Source of the DNA: Collinsella sp.
Lineage (GTDB): Bacteria > Actinomycetota > Coriobacteriia > Coriobacteriales > Coriobacteriaceae
NCBI GenBank assembly: GCA_019419625.1
Contig: DXZO01000009.1
Location: forward strand, 1 to 49,415
Length of the DNA: 49,415 bases
Reading direction: 5' to 3'
How positions within the stretch are numbered: the stretch's first letter is position 1; every line of letters starts with the position of its first letter. Below are positions 1-8,192 of this stretch, piece after piece. The notes under the pieces are model-generated. The model ran no database searches and was not told where the DNA came from. It was given only the letters and a program-made list of their open reading frames with translations. A program made the translations under genes and the position numbers.

Positions 1-3
1 GGT

Positions 4-885
4 TTACTGATCGGTCGGCTTTGCGACGCCGGACTCGTCGGACCAGAGCTCGACACCCTTGTTCTTGAGGTAGTTGTCGGCGTATGCGCGACGGCCGCCG
101 GGCTTGGCGGTGAGGTCGCCCATCATATTGGAGAAGCCGCCGTCGACCTTGATGGCGTCGCCGGTGGTAAAGTCCGAGCGCGTGGACGCCAGGAACATGA
201 CGGCGTTGGCGATATCGCTGACCTCGCCGATGCGGCGCGTGGCGATCAGGCGGCTGCGGCTCTTCTCGACCTCGGGGTCGGCGTAGAAGTTGGCCGACAT
301 CGGGGTCTTAACGAAGCAGGGCTCGACGCAGTTGGAGCGCACGCCGTAGGGGCCCCACTCGGCGGCGAGCATCTTGGACATCATGTTGACGCCCGCCTTG
401 GTGGAGCTGTACACGCCCGAGAACGTCTCGGGGGAGTGGCTGGCGACGGTCGAGATGTGCACCAGGCGGCCCTGGCCGGCCTTGATCATCTCGCGACCAA
501 AGCGCTGCGAGGTGATGAAGTAGCCGGTGAGGTTGACGTTGAGCACCTGCTCCCAGTCGCTCAGCGGCAGGTCCTCCATGGCTGCGAAGCGCAGGATGCC
601 GGCGGTGTTGACGAGAACGTCGACGCGGCCGAAGTCGGCGATGGTGGCATCGACGGCGGCCTGAACCTCGGCCTCGTCGGTGGCGTTCATCTTGTAACCC
701 TCGGCGTGGATACCAAACTCGGCGGCGAGGTCGGCGGCTGCGGCCTTGACCTTCTCCTCGTCCAGGTCGAGCAGGACGACGTTGGCGCCGTTGCGGGCGA
801 ACTCGCGGCAAATCTCGACGCCCATGCCGCCGAGTGCGCCGGTCACGGCGCAAACATCGCCCTCGAGCTTAAGCCAATTGCTCAT
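4..885 (-). CDS. SDR-family NAD(P)-dependent oxidoreductase
   Basis: Classical short-chain dehydrogenase of 293 residues, slightly longer than the usual 250. The Rossmann dinucleotide motif is seen as TGALGGMG near residue 16, with an acidic DLDEEK after beta-2 that suggests NAD preference. NTAGI follows near residue 93. The catalytic set is visible as Ser in HISTVASHS and Tyr/Lys in YSSTK. The C-terminal GDAIKVDGG is the usual SDR end, followed by about 40 extra residues. The ATG has a purine-rich Shine-Dalgarno (AAGGGAAG) upstream. The gene is divergent from a LysR regulator, which commonly controls such a neighbour. The substrate (sugar alcohol, steroid, acyl carrier or other) cannot be read from sequence. 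Family certain, role unknown. Confidence 0.93.
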   Translation of the reverse strand: MSNWLKLEGDVCAVTGALGGMGVEICREFARNGANVVLLDLDEEKVKAAAADLAAEFGIHAEGYKMNATDEAEVQAAVDATIADFGRVDVLVNTAGILRFAAMEDLPLSDWEQVLNVNLTGYFITSQRFGREMIKAGQGRLVHISTVASHSPETFSGVYSSTKAGVNMMSKMLAAEWGPYGVRSNCVEPCFVKTPMSANFYADPEVEKSRSRLIATRRIGEVSDIANAVMFLASTRSDFTTGDAIKVDGGFSNMMGDLTAKPGGRRAYADNYLKNKGVELWSDESGVAKPTDQ

Positions 886-1005
886 AGGAACTTCCCTTCT
901 TATGCCTCCCGGTGGGTCGCTCCCATTAACCGACCCACGTGGTTTTCGCTGGTTATCGTATGCTTTGCATTTGCGCAGGTGAATTGCATATTTGTTAGAA
1001 TGGCG

Positions 1006-1051
1006 TTAACCATAGGTTTACACTGTGCGATGCAGTCTATTCTCAATTGAG
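1006..1051. promoter_or_regulatory. Candidate LysR operator region in the divergent promoter
   Basis: Between the SDR gene and the LysR gene lie an interrupted inverted repeat TTAACC-ATA-GGTTTA (1006-1020) and a perfect 10-bp palindrome CTCAATTGAG (1042-1051). LysR proteins normally bind such AT-rich dyads in the shared promoter of divergent genes. Assignment is inference from position and symmetry only. Confidence 0.4.
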
Positions 1052-1118
1052 CGCATGACCTGCGGAAACAACCTCCTGTGGCACCATGTGGCCACGGGCG
1101 CGAAAACGGGAGATTGAC

Positions 1119-2000
1119 GTGTACGATCGACGACTCGAGGCCATAACGGCCGCCGCGGAGCTGGGAAGCTTCTCGCGTGCGGCGGCACAATTGCGCGTGT
1201 CGACTCCGGCGCTTGTCAAGCAGGTGTCGGGCTTCGAGGCCGAGTTTGGCATCACTTTGTTCGAGCGCTCGCATTCGGGCGTTAAGGTGACACCAGCGGG
1301 GGCGCTTCTGGTGGACGACGCGCGCTCGATCATGCGCCAGTCCGAGGACGCGCTGCGCCGTGCCCGACGCGCGGCGGGCGACGGCGGTGCCGTGCGTCTG
1401 GGCGTGTCGATGATGTGCCCGGGGCGCCAGACACTGTCGATGTGGACGGGTGTGCACGAGCTGGAGCCAACGTTGCGCTTCGAGATCGTGCCGGTGAATG
1501 ATCTCTATGACGAGCGCGAATCCGTTATGCGCAGTCTTGGTCGCGAGGCGGATGTAGTGCAGTCGAGTTTTTCGACCCCGCGCTGGGGCGACGCCTGCCA
1601 AAAGCTCCTCATCGTCAACGTGCCGTTTTATATCGACGTGCCGCGCACAAGCCGGCTCGCGCGCAAGACGCGCATCACGGTTGCCGACCTGGAGGGCATG
1701 CGCCTGCGCGTACTTCGGCACGGCAATGACGCCATGGACAGCCTGCGCATCGACCTTTTGGCCGACGGCGGCGTGGACGTGATCGATGTGGACAGCTTTG
1801 ACTTTGCGCTCTTTAACGAGGCCGAGGAAAAAGGCGACGCGGTGCTCACTTGCGGAGCGTGGTCGGGCGTGCATCCGGCCTTTGTGGGCGTGCCGTTCCT
1901 GTGCGGCCGCGAGGTGCCGGTCTACTTGCACTACCCGCTCGAGCCCACCCTCCAAGTCCAAAAATTCGTCAACGCCATGGCCCAACTCCTCAGTAGCTAA
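1119..2000 (+). CDS. LysR-family transcriptional regulator
   Basis: Typical LTTR of 293 residues. The N-terminal winged helix-turn-helix reads RRLEAITAAAELGSFSRAAA, then LRVSTPALVKQVSGFE and LFERSHSGVKVTPAG, followed by the linker helix and a periplasmic-binding-protein-like effector domain (from about residue 80). GTG at 1119 is preferred because GGGAG lies six bases upstream; an in-frame ATG at 1086 has no visible ribosome site. It is divergent from the SDR gene and probably regulates it and itself. The inducer is unknown. Confidence 0.9.
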   Translation: MYDRRLEAITAAAELGSFSRAAAQLRVSTPALVKQVSGFEAEFGITLFERSHSGVKVTPAGALLVDDARSIMRQSEDALRRARRAAGDGGAVRLGVSMMCPGRQTLSMWTGVHELEPTLRFEIVPVNDLYDERESVMRSLGREADVVQSSFSTPRWGDACQKLLIVNVPFYIDVPRTSRLARKTRITVADLEGMRLRVLRHGNDAMDSLRIDLLADGGVDVIDVDSFDFALFNEAEEKGDAVLTCGAWSGVHPAFVGVPFLCGREVPVYLHYPLEPTLQVQKFVNAMAQLLSS

Positions 2001-2070
2001 TTTAGGACGGGGCTTTTTTAGCTACATCGGGCATGGTCCTGGATAAGGGGTCAAATTATATGGGGCCTGT

Positions 2071-2385
2071 TTATTCCGCAAGCAGTACCTGCAGGTAATC
2101 GCGCTTTCCGTGGAGGACGCGGTCGATATAGACCTTTTGGTGAAAACGGTAAAACGCGAGATAGTTGTCACAGACCACGAACCGGTAATCGGAGCGTAGG
2201 GGATAGATCGATGAAAGTGGCGTGCCCGACTCCGGGAAGCTGGAGAGCAGGTCTATCCGAGCGAGGATACCCTCTACGATTCTCTCCGCTGCTGCGGGAT
2301 TGTCCTGTTCGACGGCAATGTAGTCCCAGATGTCGTCGAGATCTTGCAGAGCCAGCGGAGAGTAGACGACCTCGCAGCTATGCAT
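2071..2385 (-). CDS. RelE/ParE-family toxin
   Basis: A protein of 104 residues with the ParE/RelE pattern: an N-terminal VVYSPLALQDLDDIWDYIA helix pair, a central helix (AAERIVEGILARIDLLSSFP), G-x-PL and the C-terminal beta strands YRFVVCDNYLAFYRF and VYIDRVLHGKRDY. YRFVV..NYLAFYR and the RVLHGKRDY end are characteristic. Known family members inhibit gyrase (ParE) or cleave mRNA on the ribosome (RelE); which applies here is not decidable by eye. The start was chosen at MHSCEVV because it overlaps the antitoxin gene by 8 bases, the usual coupled arrangement. Confidence 0.88.
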   Translation of the reverse strand: MHSCEVVYSPLALQDLDDIWDYIAVEQDNPAAAERIVEGILARIDLLSSFPESGTPLSSIYPLRSDYRFVVCDNYLAFYRFHQKVYIDRVLHGKRDYLQVLLAE

Positions 2386-2641
2386 GGCTTGCGGCCTTGC
2401 GGCGGAAGTGTGCGGCGACGTTGTCCGACGAGACCCATCCGCTCTCATCACCCGAGCTGCGTCCGCGCTCAAGCTCGGACATCAGCGTGCTGATGGCGCA
2501 AAATCGGTCGTAATCTTTCATGTCGAGCACAGCGTAGCAACCATGTCCGTTTTTGGTCAGGAACACCGGGGAACCCTCGTGGACGTCGGAGAGCACCTCG
2601 TTGTAATTGCGCAAATCGGAAACAGGTTTAATGGCAGGCAT
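2378..2641 (-). CDS. Phd/YefM-family antitoxin
   Basis: An 87-residue antitoxin beginning MPAIKPVSDLRNYNEVLSDV, the classic YefM/Phd DNA-binding start, then SPVFLTKNGHGCYAVLDMKDYD. The C-terminal half is acidic and polar, as expected of the disordered toxin-binding tail. ATG at 2641 has GGAG six bases upstream; a TTG 12 bases earlier would overlap that site and is less likely. It precedes and overlaps the toxin. Such antitoxins normally repress their own promoter, here the AT-rich stretch just upstream (about 2665-2695). Confidence 0.9.
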   Translation of the reverse strand: MPAIKPVSDLRNYNEVLSDVHEGSPVFLTKNGHGCYAVLDMKDYDRFCAISTLMSELERGRSSGDESGWVSSDNVAAHFRRKAASHA

Positions 2642-2808
2642 GTAAGGCTCCAATCGATGTACGGGAACTTACGATAAATTATACGAATAATATGCAGCAC
2701 CCGCCAGCCAAAGCACCCACACAAAACGAGGCCTAGTCCCCTGGTAAAGAAGAAGACCCACAACGGATGCGTAAGAAAATAGCCACAGAAAGCTTGCTTT
2801 CTCTCTGA

Positions 2809-3054
2809 AAACTGCCAAAACCCACAGGGGCGCGTGCGGTTCCTGTCGAGGTGAAGTCGGGGACCAACCTTAAGGCGAAGAGCCTAGCGGCGAGTATTAA
2901 ACGATTTGGTTATGATCTGGCCATTCGTTTCTCGGCGGGTAGACCATCTCGGGATGGCGCAATCATCGACTTGCCCCTCTATGCGGTCGAGTCGCTCCCA
3001 AAGCTCCGCTCCAAAGACTGCATCAAGTTTGAGGCTCTCGGTCCATCATGGTAG
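2809..3054 (+). pseudogene. C-terminal remnant of a DUF4143-type ATPase
   Basis: An open frame bounded upstream by TGA at 2806-2808 encodes the end of a DUF4143 protein: VPVEVKSGTNLKAKSL, then DLAIRFSAGRPSRDG and IIDLPLYAVESL. EVKSG is the last catalytic motif of the PD-(D/E)XK-like fold and the PLYA segment is the family's usual C-terminus. The AAA+ core (Walker A and B) and most of the nuclease-like domain are absent upstream, so this is a truncated relic and not a small gene. The GTG at 2851 falls inside the motif and is not a credible start. It sits beside a toxin-antitoxin pair, consistent with a decayed accessory island. Confidence 0.75.
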
Positions 3055-3123
3055 AGTTGTCCGCGCGTGAATTTCAGCACACTGCGTGCCGCCAGAGCTT
3101 TTGCCATTTTGGGGAGTGAGCTT

Positions 3124-4215
3124 GTGAATACTTTTGTCGCCAAGAAGGCCAGCCAGGCGGTGCGCCTTCTGATGATGGCGCTCACGGCAGTTCTAATCTT
3201 TTTCTTCATCAATGTCATGTTGCTCATCTCCGACATCCAGGGCACGGCGCGCGTGGTCAACTACGCCGGTCTGGTACGCGGCACCACGCAGCGAATCGTT
3301 AAGCTCGAGGACGCAGGCCAGCCACAAGACGACCTGCTCAAGGCTGTGGATTCATACATTAATGGTTTGCGCTACGGAAGCGACGACCTCAATCTCGTCC
3401 GTCTGGATGACGATGAGTATCAGGCAAAGATGACCGAACTCGCGAGCTATTTTGACAAGCTTCGCACCGAGATTGCCCGTGTGCGCGAAGTCGGCTACGA
3501 GAACACCGACATCATCGCCATGAGCGAGGAGTTCTTTGGTATTTGTGACGATGCCACGAGGCTCGCGGAGGACTACTCCCAGGAGAAGGCGACGGCGCTC
3601 AATCGTCTTGAGGGCTTGGTGATCATCGACATCGTGGGCTTGGTGGCGACCTTTGCGGTCGAACTCGCTCGCGCGGTGCGCACTGCCGCGCTCAATCGCG
3701 AGCTGCAGAACAAAGTCTATCTCGATGAAGCCACGGGACTGCCCAACAAGAACAAGTGCGAGGAAATCTTGGGGCAGGGGCATCCCGTTTCCGCCGAAGC
3801 GCCCGTTGCGCTGTGCGTCTTCGATCTTAACAACCTGCATACGGTCAATAATCGTTTTGGCCACGAGAAGGGTGATGAGTACATTCGTTCTTTTGCCCAT
3901 CAGCTGGGGCGCGTGGCGTCCGAGACCTGCTTTGTGGGCCGCGACGGCGGCGATGAGTTTATCGCGGTGCTGTGGGATGCCGATCGAGCTGCCGTGGAAT
4001 CCTGTCTCGCTCGGATTCGTGCGAACGTGAGCGAGTATTCCGAGGCTCACCCCGACATGCCTATCAGCTACGCGGTGGGCTATGCGCTTTCCAGTGATTT
4101 TGATGAACCGCCTACGATGCGCGAGCTCTTTTCCCAGGCCGACAAAAACATGTACATCGACAAGAACCGCATAAAGACGGCCGAGGCAGCCGGGCCGCAA
4201 CGCGAGGACCGGTAG
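3124..4215 (+). CDS. Membrane-anchored diguanylate cyclase (GGDEF)
   Basis: A protein of 363 residues. A first membrane helix (ALTAVLIFFFINVMLLI) is followed by an extracytoplasmic helical region beginning VNYAGLVRGTTQRIVKLE, which resembles the NarX/PilJ-type four-helix sensor start. A second membrane helix (VIIDIVGLVATFAVELA) leads to a GGDEF domain with DEATGLPNKNK, DLNNLHTVNNRFGHEKGDE and an intact GRDGGDEF active site. It should convert two GTP to cyclic di-GMP. The usual RxxD inhibitory site upstream of GGDEF is absent. GTG at 3124 is chosen because GGGGAG lies seven bases upstream; a GTG at 3067 gives 19 more residues but has no clear ribosome site. Confidence 0.9.
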   Translation: MNTFVAKKASQAVRLLMMALTAVLIFFFINVMLLISDIQGTARVVNYAGLVRGTTQRIVKLEDAGQPQDDLLKAVDSYINGLRYGSDDLNLVRLDDDEYQAKMTELASYFDKLRTEIARVREVGYENTDIIAMSEEFFGICDDATRLAEDYSQEKATALNRLEGLVIIDIVGLVATFAVELARAVRTAALNRELQNKVYLDEATGLPNKNKCEEILGQGHPVSAEAPVALCVFDLNNLHTVNNRFGHEKGDEYIRSFAHQLGRVASETCFVGRDGGDEFIAVLWDADRAAVESCLARIRANVSEYSEAHPDMPISYAVGYALSSDFDEPPTMRELFSQADKNMYIDKNRIKTAEAAGPQREDR

Positions 4216-4242
4216 GCCCGTAACAGAGGACGGCTACAAAAC

Positions 4243-4270
4243 GAGCCCCTGGCCAGTTGGCCAGGGGCTC
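4243..4270 (+). terminator. Rho-independent terminator after the GGDEF gene
   Basis: A perfect 12-bp stem (GAGCCCCTGGCC / GGCCAGGGGCTC) with an AGTT loop, followed by a short T-rich stretch (CTTTTATTT). It lies 28 bases after the stop, between convergent genes. Confidence 0.8.
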
Positions 4271-4313
4271 ACAAACTTTTATTTCCTTCTAAATGACGGG
4301 CTGATTGCGCGCA

Positions 4314-4421
4314 GGAGGGTGCCCCGGGGGCGGCGGGGTATTTCCTCCGCGCGCAGTTTCGCAGCGGAGCGAGAATGTTTGAGCACGGAGGAATTACCCC
4401 GCCGCCCCCGGGGCACCCTCC
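4314..4421. repeat. Long inverted repeat, 27-bp perfect GC-rich arms
   Basis: Arms at 4314-4340 and 4395-4421 are exact reverse complements over 27 bp. The symmetry continues imperfectly inward (TTCCTCCG at 4342-4349 against CGGAGGAA at 4386-4393). The inner part holds a conserved-looking GCAGTTTCGCAGCGGAGCGA stretch. It lies between the convergent GGDEF and ABC exporter genes and could terminate the exporter operon on the minus strand. The layout also fits a BIME or MITE-like intergenic element, and a similar half-arm occurs at 49365-49385. Confidence 0.75.
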
Positions 4422-4435
4422 GTCAGTGGCCAAGC

Positions 4436-6355
4436 CTACTCGAGTTCAAACGCGCCCGTATAGAGCTGGTAGTAATACCCGCGCTTGGCGATCAGCTCAT
4501 CGTGGTTGCCACGCTCGATGATGCGGCCGTGGTCCAGACAGATGATCGCGTCGGAGTTGCGCACGGTGGACAGGCGGTGCGCGATGACAAACGTCGTGCG
4601 ACCCTCCATGAGCTTGTCCATGCCCTCCTGCACGATAGCCTCGGTGCGGGTGTCGATACTCGATGTGGCCTCGTCCAGAATCATCGCCGGCGGATCGGCC
4701 ACGGCGGCGCGCGCAATCGAAATCAGCTGGCGCTGGCCTTGCGACAGCTGGGCACCGTTGCCGGTAAGCATGGTGTCGTAGCCGTCGGGCAGGCGGGTGA
4801 TAAAGTCGTCCGCGCCCGCGAGCTTGGCCGCCGCGATGCATTCCTCGTCGGTGGCGTCCAGGTTGCCGTAGCGGATATTGTCCATCACGGTGCCAGTGAA
4901 CAGGTTCACGTCCTGCAGCACCACGCCCAGCGAGCGGCGCAGATCTGCCTTGCGGATCTTGTTGACGTTGATGCCGTCGTAGCGGATCTTGCCGTCGGCA
5001 ATGTCGTAGAAGCGGTTGATGAGGTTGGTGATGGTCGTCTTACCGGCACCGGTGGCGCCGACAAACGCGACCTTCTGACCCGGCTTGGCGTATACGGACA
5101 CGCCGTGCAGCACCTCGTGGTCGGGCGTGTAGCCAAAGTCGACGTTGTCCATGACCAGATCGCCACGCAGCGGCACATATTCGATCTCGCCGGTCGCGCG
5201 GTGCGGATGCTTCCATGCCCACATGCCGGTGTGGTGGTCGGCCTCCTCGAGCTGCCAGGTGTCGGGGTTGACCTGCGCGTTGACGAGTGTCACGTAGCCT
5301 TCGTCGGCTTCGGGCTCCTCGTCGATGAGCTCAAAGATACGGTCGGCGCCGGCGAGGCCCATGACCACGGCGTTGATCTGCTGCGAGATCTGGCCGATCT
5401 GTCCGCAGAACTGCTTGGTCATGTTGAGGAACGGCACCACGACGGCGATGGACAGCGCCATGCCCGAGATGCTCAGGTTGGGCACGCCCAGCGCCAGGAA
5501 AATGCCGCCGGCAAGGGCCACCAGCACGTAGAGCAGGTTGCCCAGGTTCATAAGGATGGGCATGAGGATGTTGGCGTACATGTTGGCCTTCTGGGAGACC
5601 TCGAAGAGCTTTTCGTTGCGCTCGTCAAAATCGGCCTCGGCGGCAGACTCGTGGCAGAACGCCTTGACGACCTTCTGGCCGTTCATGACCTCCTCGATAT
5701 GGCCCTCGACCACGCCGAGCTCGGTCTGCTGCGCAATGAAGAAGCGCGCGGAGTTGGAGCCGAGCAGCTTGGTCATAAAGGTCATAAAGGCGACGCCGGC
5801 GATGATGACCAGGCACATCCACACGCTGTAGTACAGCATGATAAAGAACACCGTGACGATGATGATGATCGTCATGAGCAGGTTGGGCAGCGACTGGCTG
5901 ATCATCTGACGCAGCGTGTCGATGTCGTTGGTGTAGTGGCTCATGATATCGCCGCGCTGGTGCGTGTCGAAGTAGCGGATCGGCAGGTCCTGCATGCGGT
6001 TGAACATCATCTCGCGCAGCTTCTCGAGCGAGCCCTGCGTGACGATAGCCATGGCGCGGTTCCAGAAGAGCGAGGACAGGACGCCGACGCCGTAGATGCA
6101 GGCGAGGGTGGTCACGAGCTGCAGAATCTTGGGCTGTGCGGCTTCCCAATCGCCCGACTGCCACGATTCGCTAATAATTTGCAGGGCGCTCTGCAGGAAG
6201 GTCGCGCCGATGGAGTTGATGATGGCGCAGAGCACCACGCCGGCGACGACAAGGGGCAAAAGCACGGGATAGAAGCCAAAGAGCGTCTTGATGAGGCGCG
6301 ACATGGTGCCGCCCTTACGGTTGAGCGCGCGCTCGGCGGTCGTTGCCTTACTCAT
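4436..6355 (-). CDS. ABC exporter subunit, canonical ATP site half
   Basis: A half-transporter of 639 residues: an N-terminal type IV exporter membrane domain (six helices, about residues 25-320) and a C-terminal nucleotide-binding domain. Visible motifs are Walker A GATGAGKTT, signature LSQGQ, Walker B MILDEATSSID with the catalytic Glu, and the switch His in VIAHRLST. About 60 residues with Trp-rich TGMWAWKHPH precede the ATPase domain. It overlaps the partner gene by 8 bases and probably forms a heterodimer with it, this half carrying the catalytic Glu. LSQGQ in place of LSGGQ is known from such pairs (for example TM288). The substrate is unknown; drug or lipid export is plausible. Confidence 0.92.
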   Translation of the reverse strand: MSKATTAERALNRKGGTMSRLIKTLFGFYPVLLPLVVAGVVLCAIINSIGATFLQSALQIISESWQSGDWEAAQPKILQLVTTLACIYGVGVLSSLFWNRAMAIVTQGSLEKLREMMFNRMQDLPIRYFDTHQRGDIMSHYTNDIDTLRQMISQSLPNLLMTIIIIVTVFFIMLYYSVWMCLVIIAGVAFMTFMTKLLGSNSARFFIAQQTELGVVEGHIEEVMNGQKVVKAFCHESAAEADFDERNEKLFEVSQKANMYANILMPILMNLGNLLYVLVALAGGIFLALGVPNLSISGMALSIAVVVPFLNMTKQFCGQIGQISQQINAVVMGLAGADRIFELIDEEPEADEGYVTLVNAQVNPDTWQLEEADHHTGMWAWKHPHRATGEIEYVPLRGDLVMDNVDFGYTPDHEVLHGVSVYAKPGQKVAFVGATGAGKTTITNLINRFYDIADGKIRYDGINVNKIRKADLRRSLGVVLQDVNLFTGTVMDNIRYGNLDATDEECIAAAKLAGADDFITRLPDGYDTMLTGNGAQLSQGQRQLISIARAAVADPPAMILDEATSSIDTRTEAIVQEGMDKLMEGRTTFVIAHRLSTVRNSDAIICLDHGRIIERGNHDELIAKRGYYYQLYTGAFELE

Positions 6356-8192
6356 GTGCCTCGCCTCCTTTCTGGGTCTGAGCTTGCGTTGCGGTCATGT
6401 CGGTGTTGTCTGCCGCCGTGTTCGCGTCGCCAGAGACGTCGCCGGCGTCTTGCGTACCTTCGGCAGACATCTTGTTTTGCGAGGTAAAGGTCTCGCGGTA
6501 GATCTCGCTCGTCTTAAGCAGCTCGTCATGGTTGCCGATCTGCGCGATTCGGCCGCCCTCCATGACGATGATGCGGTCTGCGTCCTGTACGGAGCTGATG
6601 CGCTGGGCGATGATGAGCTTGGTCGTGTTGGGCAGATAGCTTGCCAACCCTGCGCGGATCTTGGCGTCGGTCTTGGTGTCGACGGCGCTGGTGGAGTCGT
6701 CTAGGATCAAGATCTTGGGGCGACGCAGCAGGGCGCGTGCAATGCACAGGCGCTGCTTCTGACCGCCCGAAACATTAGAGCCGCCCTGTTCGATCCAGGT
6801 GTCGTAGCCCTTGGGGAAGCCGTCGACAAACTCATCGGCGCAGGCCAGATGTGCCGCCTCGCGGACTTCCTCGTCGGTGGCGTTCGGGTCGCCCCAACGC
6901 AGATTCTCGGCGATGGTGCCGCTAAACAGCACGTTTTTCTGCAGCACCATGGCGACCTGGTGGCGTAGTGCGTCCAGGTCGTAGTCGCGCACGTCCACGC
7001 CGCCCACGCGCACGGTGCCTTCGGTGGCGTCGTACAGGCGGGCGATGAGGTTGACGAGCGTGGACTTGGCCGAGCCGGTGCCGCCGATGATGCCGATGGT
7101 CTCGCCGCTCGTAATGTGCAGGTCGATATCGTCGAGCGCCTGGCGCTTCGCATGCTTGGAATACTTAAAGCTCACGTGGTCAAAGTCGATGGAACCGTCG
7201 GCAACCTCGAGCACGGGCTCGGCGGGATCGGCGATCGTGGGCTCGGCGGCCAGCACCTCGGCAATGCGGTGTGCCGATTCGTCGGCCATGGTCACCATGA
7301 CAAAGATCATCGACAGCTGCATCAGGCTCATGAGAATCTGGAAACCATAGGTAAAGGTCGAGGAGAGCTGGCCCACGTCGAACAGCGTGCCCTGGCTCGT
7401 GATGATGAGCTTGGAGCCCAGGTAGATGATGACGACAAACGCACCGTTGACGCAGATGTTCATCATGGGGTTGTTAAAGGCGAGCAGCTTCTCGGCGCGG
7501 GTGAAGTCCATCTGGACATCGCGCGCGGCGGCCGCGAACTTCTCCTTCTCAAAGTCTTCGCGTACGTAGCTCTTAACCACGCGCATGCCGGTGACGTTTT
7601 CCTCGACGGACTCGTTAAGGGCATCGTACTTGTGGAACACGCGCGAGAAGATGGGGCGCACCTTAAAGATGATAAAGAACAGCCCAAAGCCCAGCAGCGG
7701 AATGATGACCAGGTAGACCATGGCAACGCTGCCGCCCATGATAAATGCCATGGTAAAGGCGAAGATCAATACCAGCGGCGCGCGCACGGCGATACGGATG
7801 ATCATCATAAAGGCCTGCTGCACGTTGTTGATGTCGGTGGTCAGGCGCGTGACGAGCGAGGAGCTCGAGAACTCATCGATGTTGGCAAAGCTGAACGTCT
7901 GGATTTTGTAGAACAGGTCGTGACGCAGGTTCTTGGCGAAGCCGCAGCTCGCATGGCTGCAGGTGACGCCTGCCGCGGCGCCAAAAGCAAGCGATGTCAG
8001 CGCGATGAGCACCAAAAGGCCCGCGGTGGGAAGCATCTCGGCTACGGTGGCGCCGTCTTTGATGGCGTCGATCAGGTTGGCGGTGATAAATGGAATCAGC
8101 ATCTCGCAGAGCACCTCGCCAAGCACGAGCAACGGCGTGGCAACGGTGACTTTCATATAGTCGCGGATGCTGCCCATGAGGGTTTTAATCAT
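6348..8192 (-). CDS. ABC exporter subunit, degenerate ATP site half
   Basis: A half-transporter of 614 residues with an N-terminal six-helix membrane domain and a C-terminal ATPase domain. The Walker A is GGTGSAKST, with Ala where Gly is usual. The signature NVSGGQKQR is intact. Walker B is ILILDDSTSAVD, with Asp in place of the catalytic Glu, and the switch histidine is Gln (IIAQRISS). These substitutions mark the degenerate half of a heterodimeric exporter such as TM287/288 or BmrCD. The last 35 residues are a polar acidic tail. It is translated between the MarR gene and the second subunit, with 8-base overlaps on both sides, so the three are one operon. Confidence 0.93.
   Translation of the reverse strand: MIKTLMGSIRDYMKVTVATPLLVLGEVLCEMLIPFITANLIDAIKDGATVAEMLPTAGLLVLIALTSLAFGAAAGVTCSHASCGFAKNLRHDLFYKIQTFSFANIDEFSSSSLVTRLTTDINNVQQAFMMIIRIAVRAPLVLIFAFTMAFIMGGSVAMVYLVIIPLLGFGLFFIIFKVRPIFSRVFHKYDALNESVEENVTGMRVVKSYVREDFEKEKFAAAARDVQMDFTRAEKLLAFNNPMMNICVNGAFVVIIYLGSKLIITSQGTLFDVGQLSSTFTYGFQILMSLMQLSMIFVMVTMADESAHRIAEVLAAEPTIADPAEPVLEVADGSIDFDHVSFKYSKHAKRQALDDIDLHITSGETIGIIGGTGSAKSTLVNLIARLYDATEGTVRVGGVDVRDYDLDALRHQVAMVLQKNVLFSGTIAENLRWGDPNATDEEVREAAHLACADEFVDGFPKGYDTWIEQGGSNVSGGQKQRLCIARALLRRPKILILDDSTSAVDTKTDAKIRAGLASYLPNTTKLIIAQRISSVQDADRIIVMEGGRIAQIGNHDELLKTSEIYRETFTSQNKMSAEGTQDAGDVSGDANTAADNTDMTATQAQTQKGGEAHE

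Noticed and set aside
2851..3054. Independent small gene starting at GTG 2851
   Set aside because: The homology to DUF4143 continues upstream of the GTG without a start codon or ribosome site, so it is a truncated relic.
4319..6487. Plus-strand open frame of 722 codons opposite the ABC exporter subunit
   Set aside because: It mirrors the exporter gene, is rich in His/Asp/Val from GC-skewed reverse codons and has no domain. It is a shadow of the real gene.
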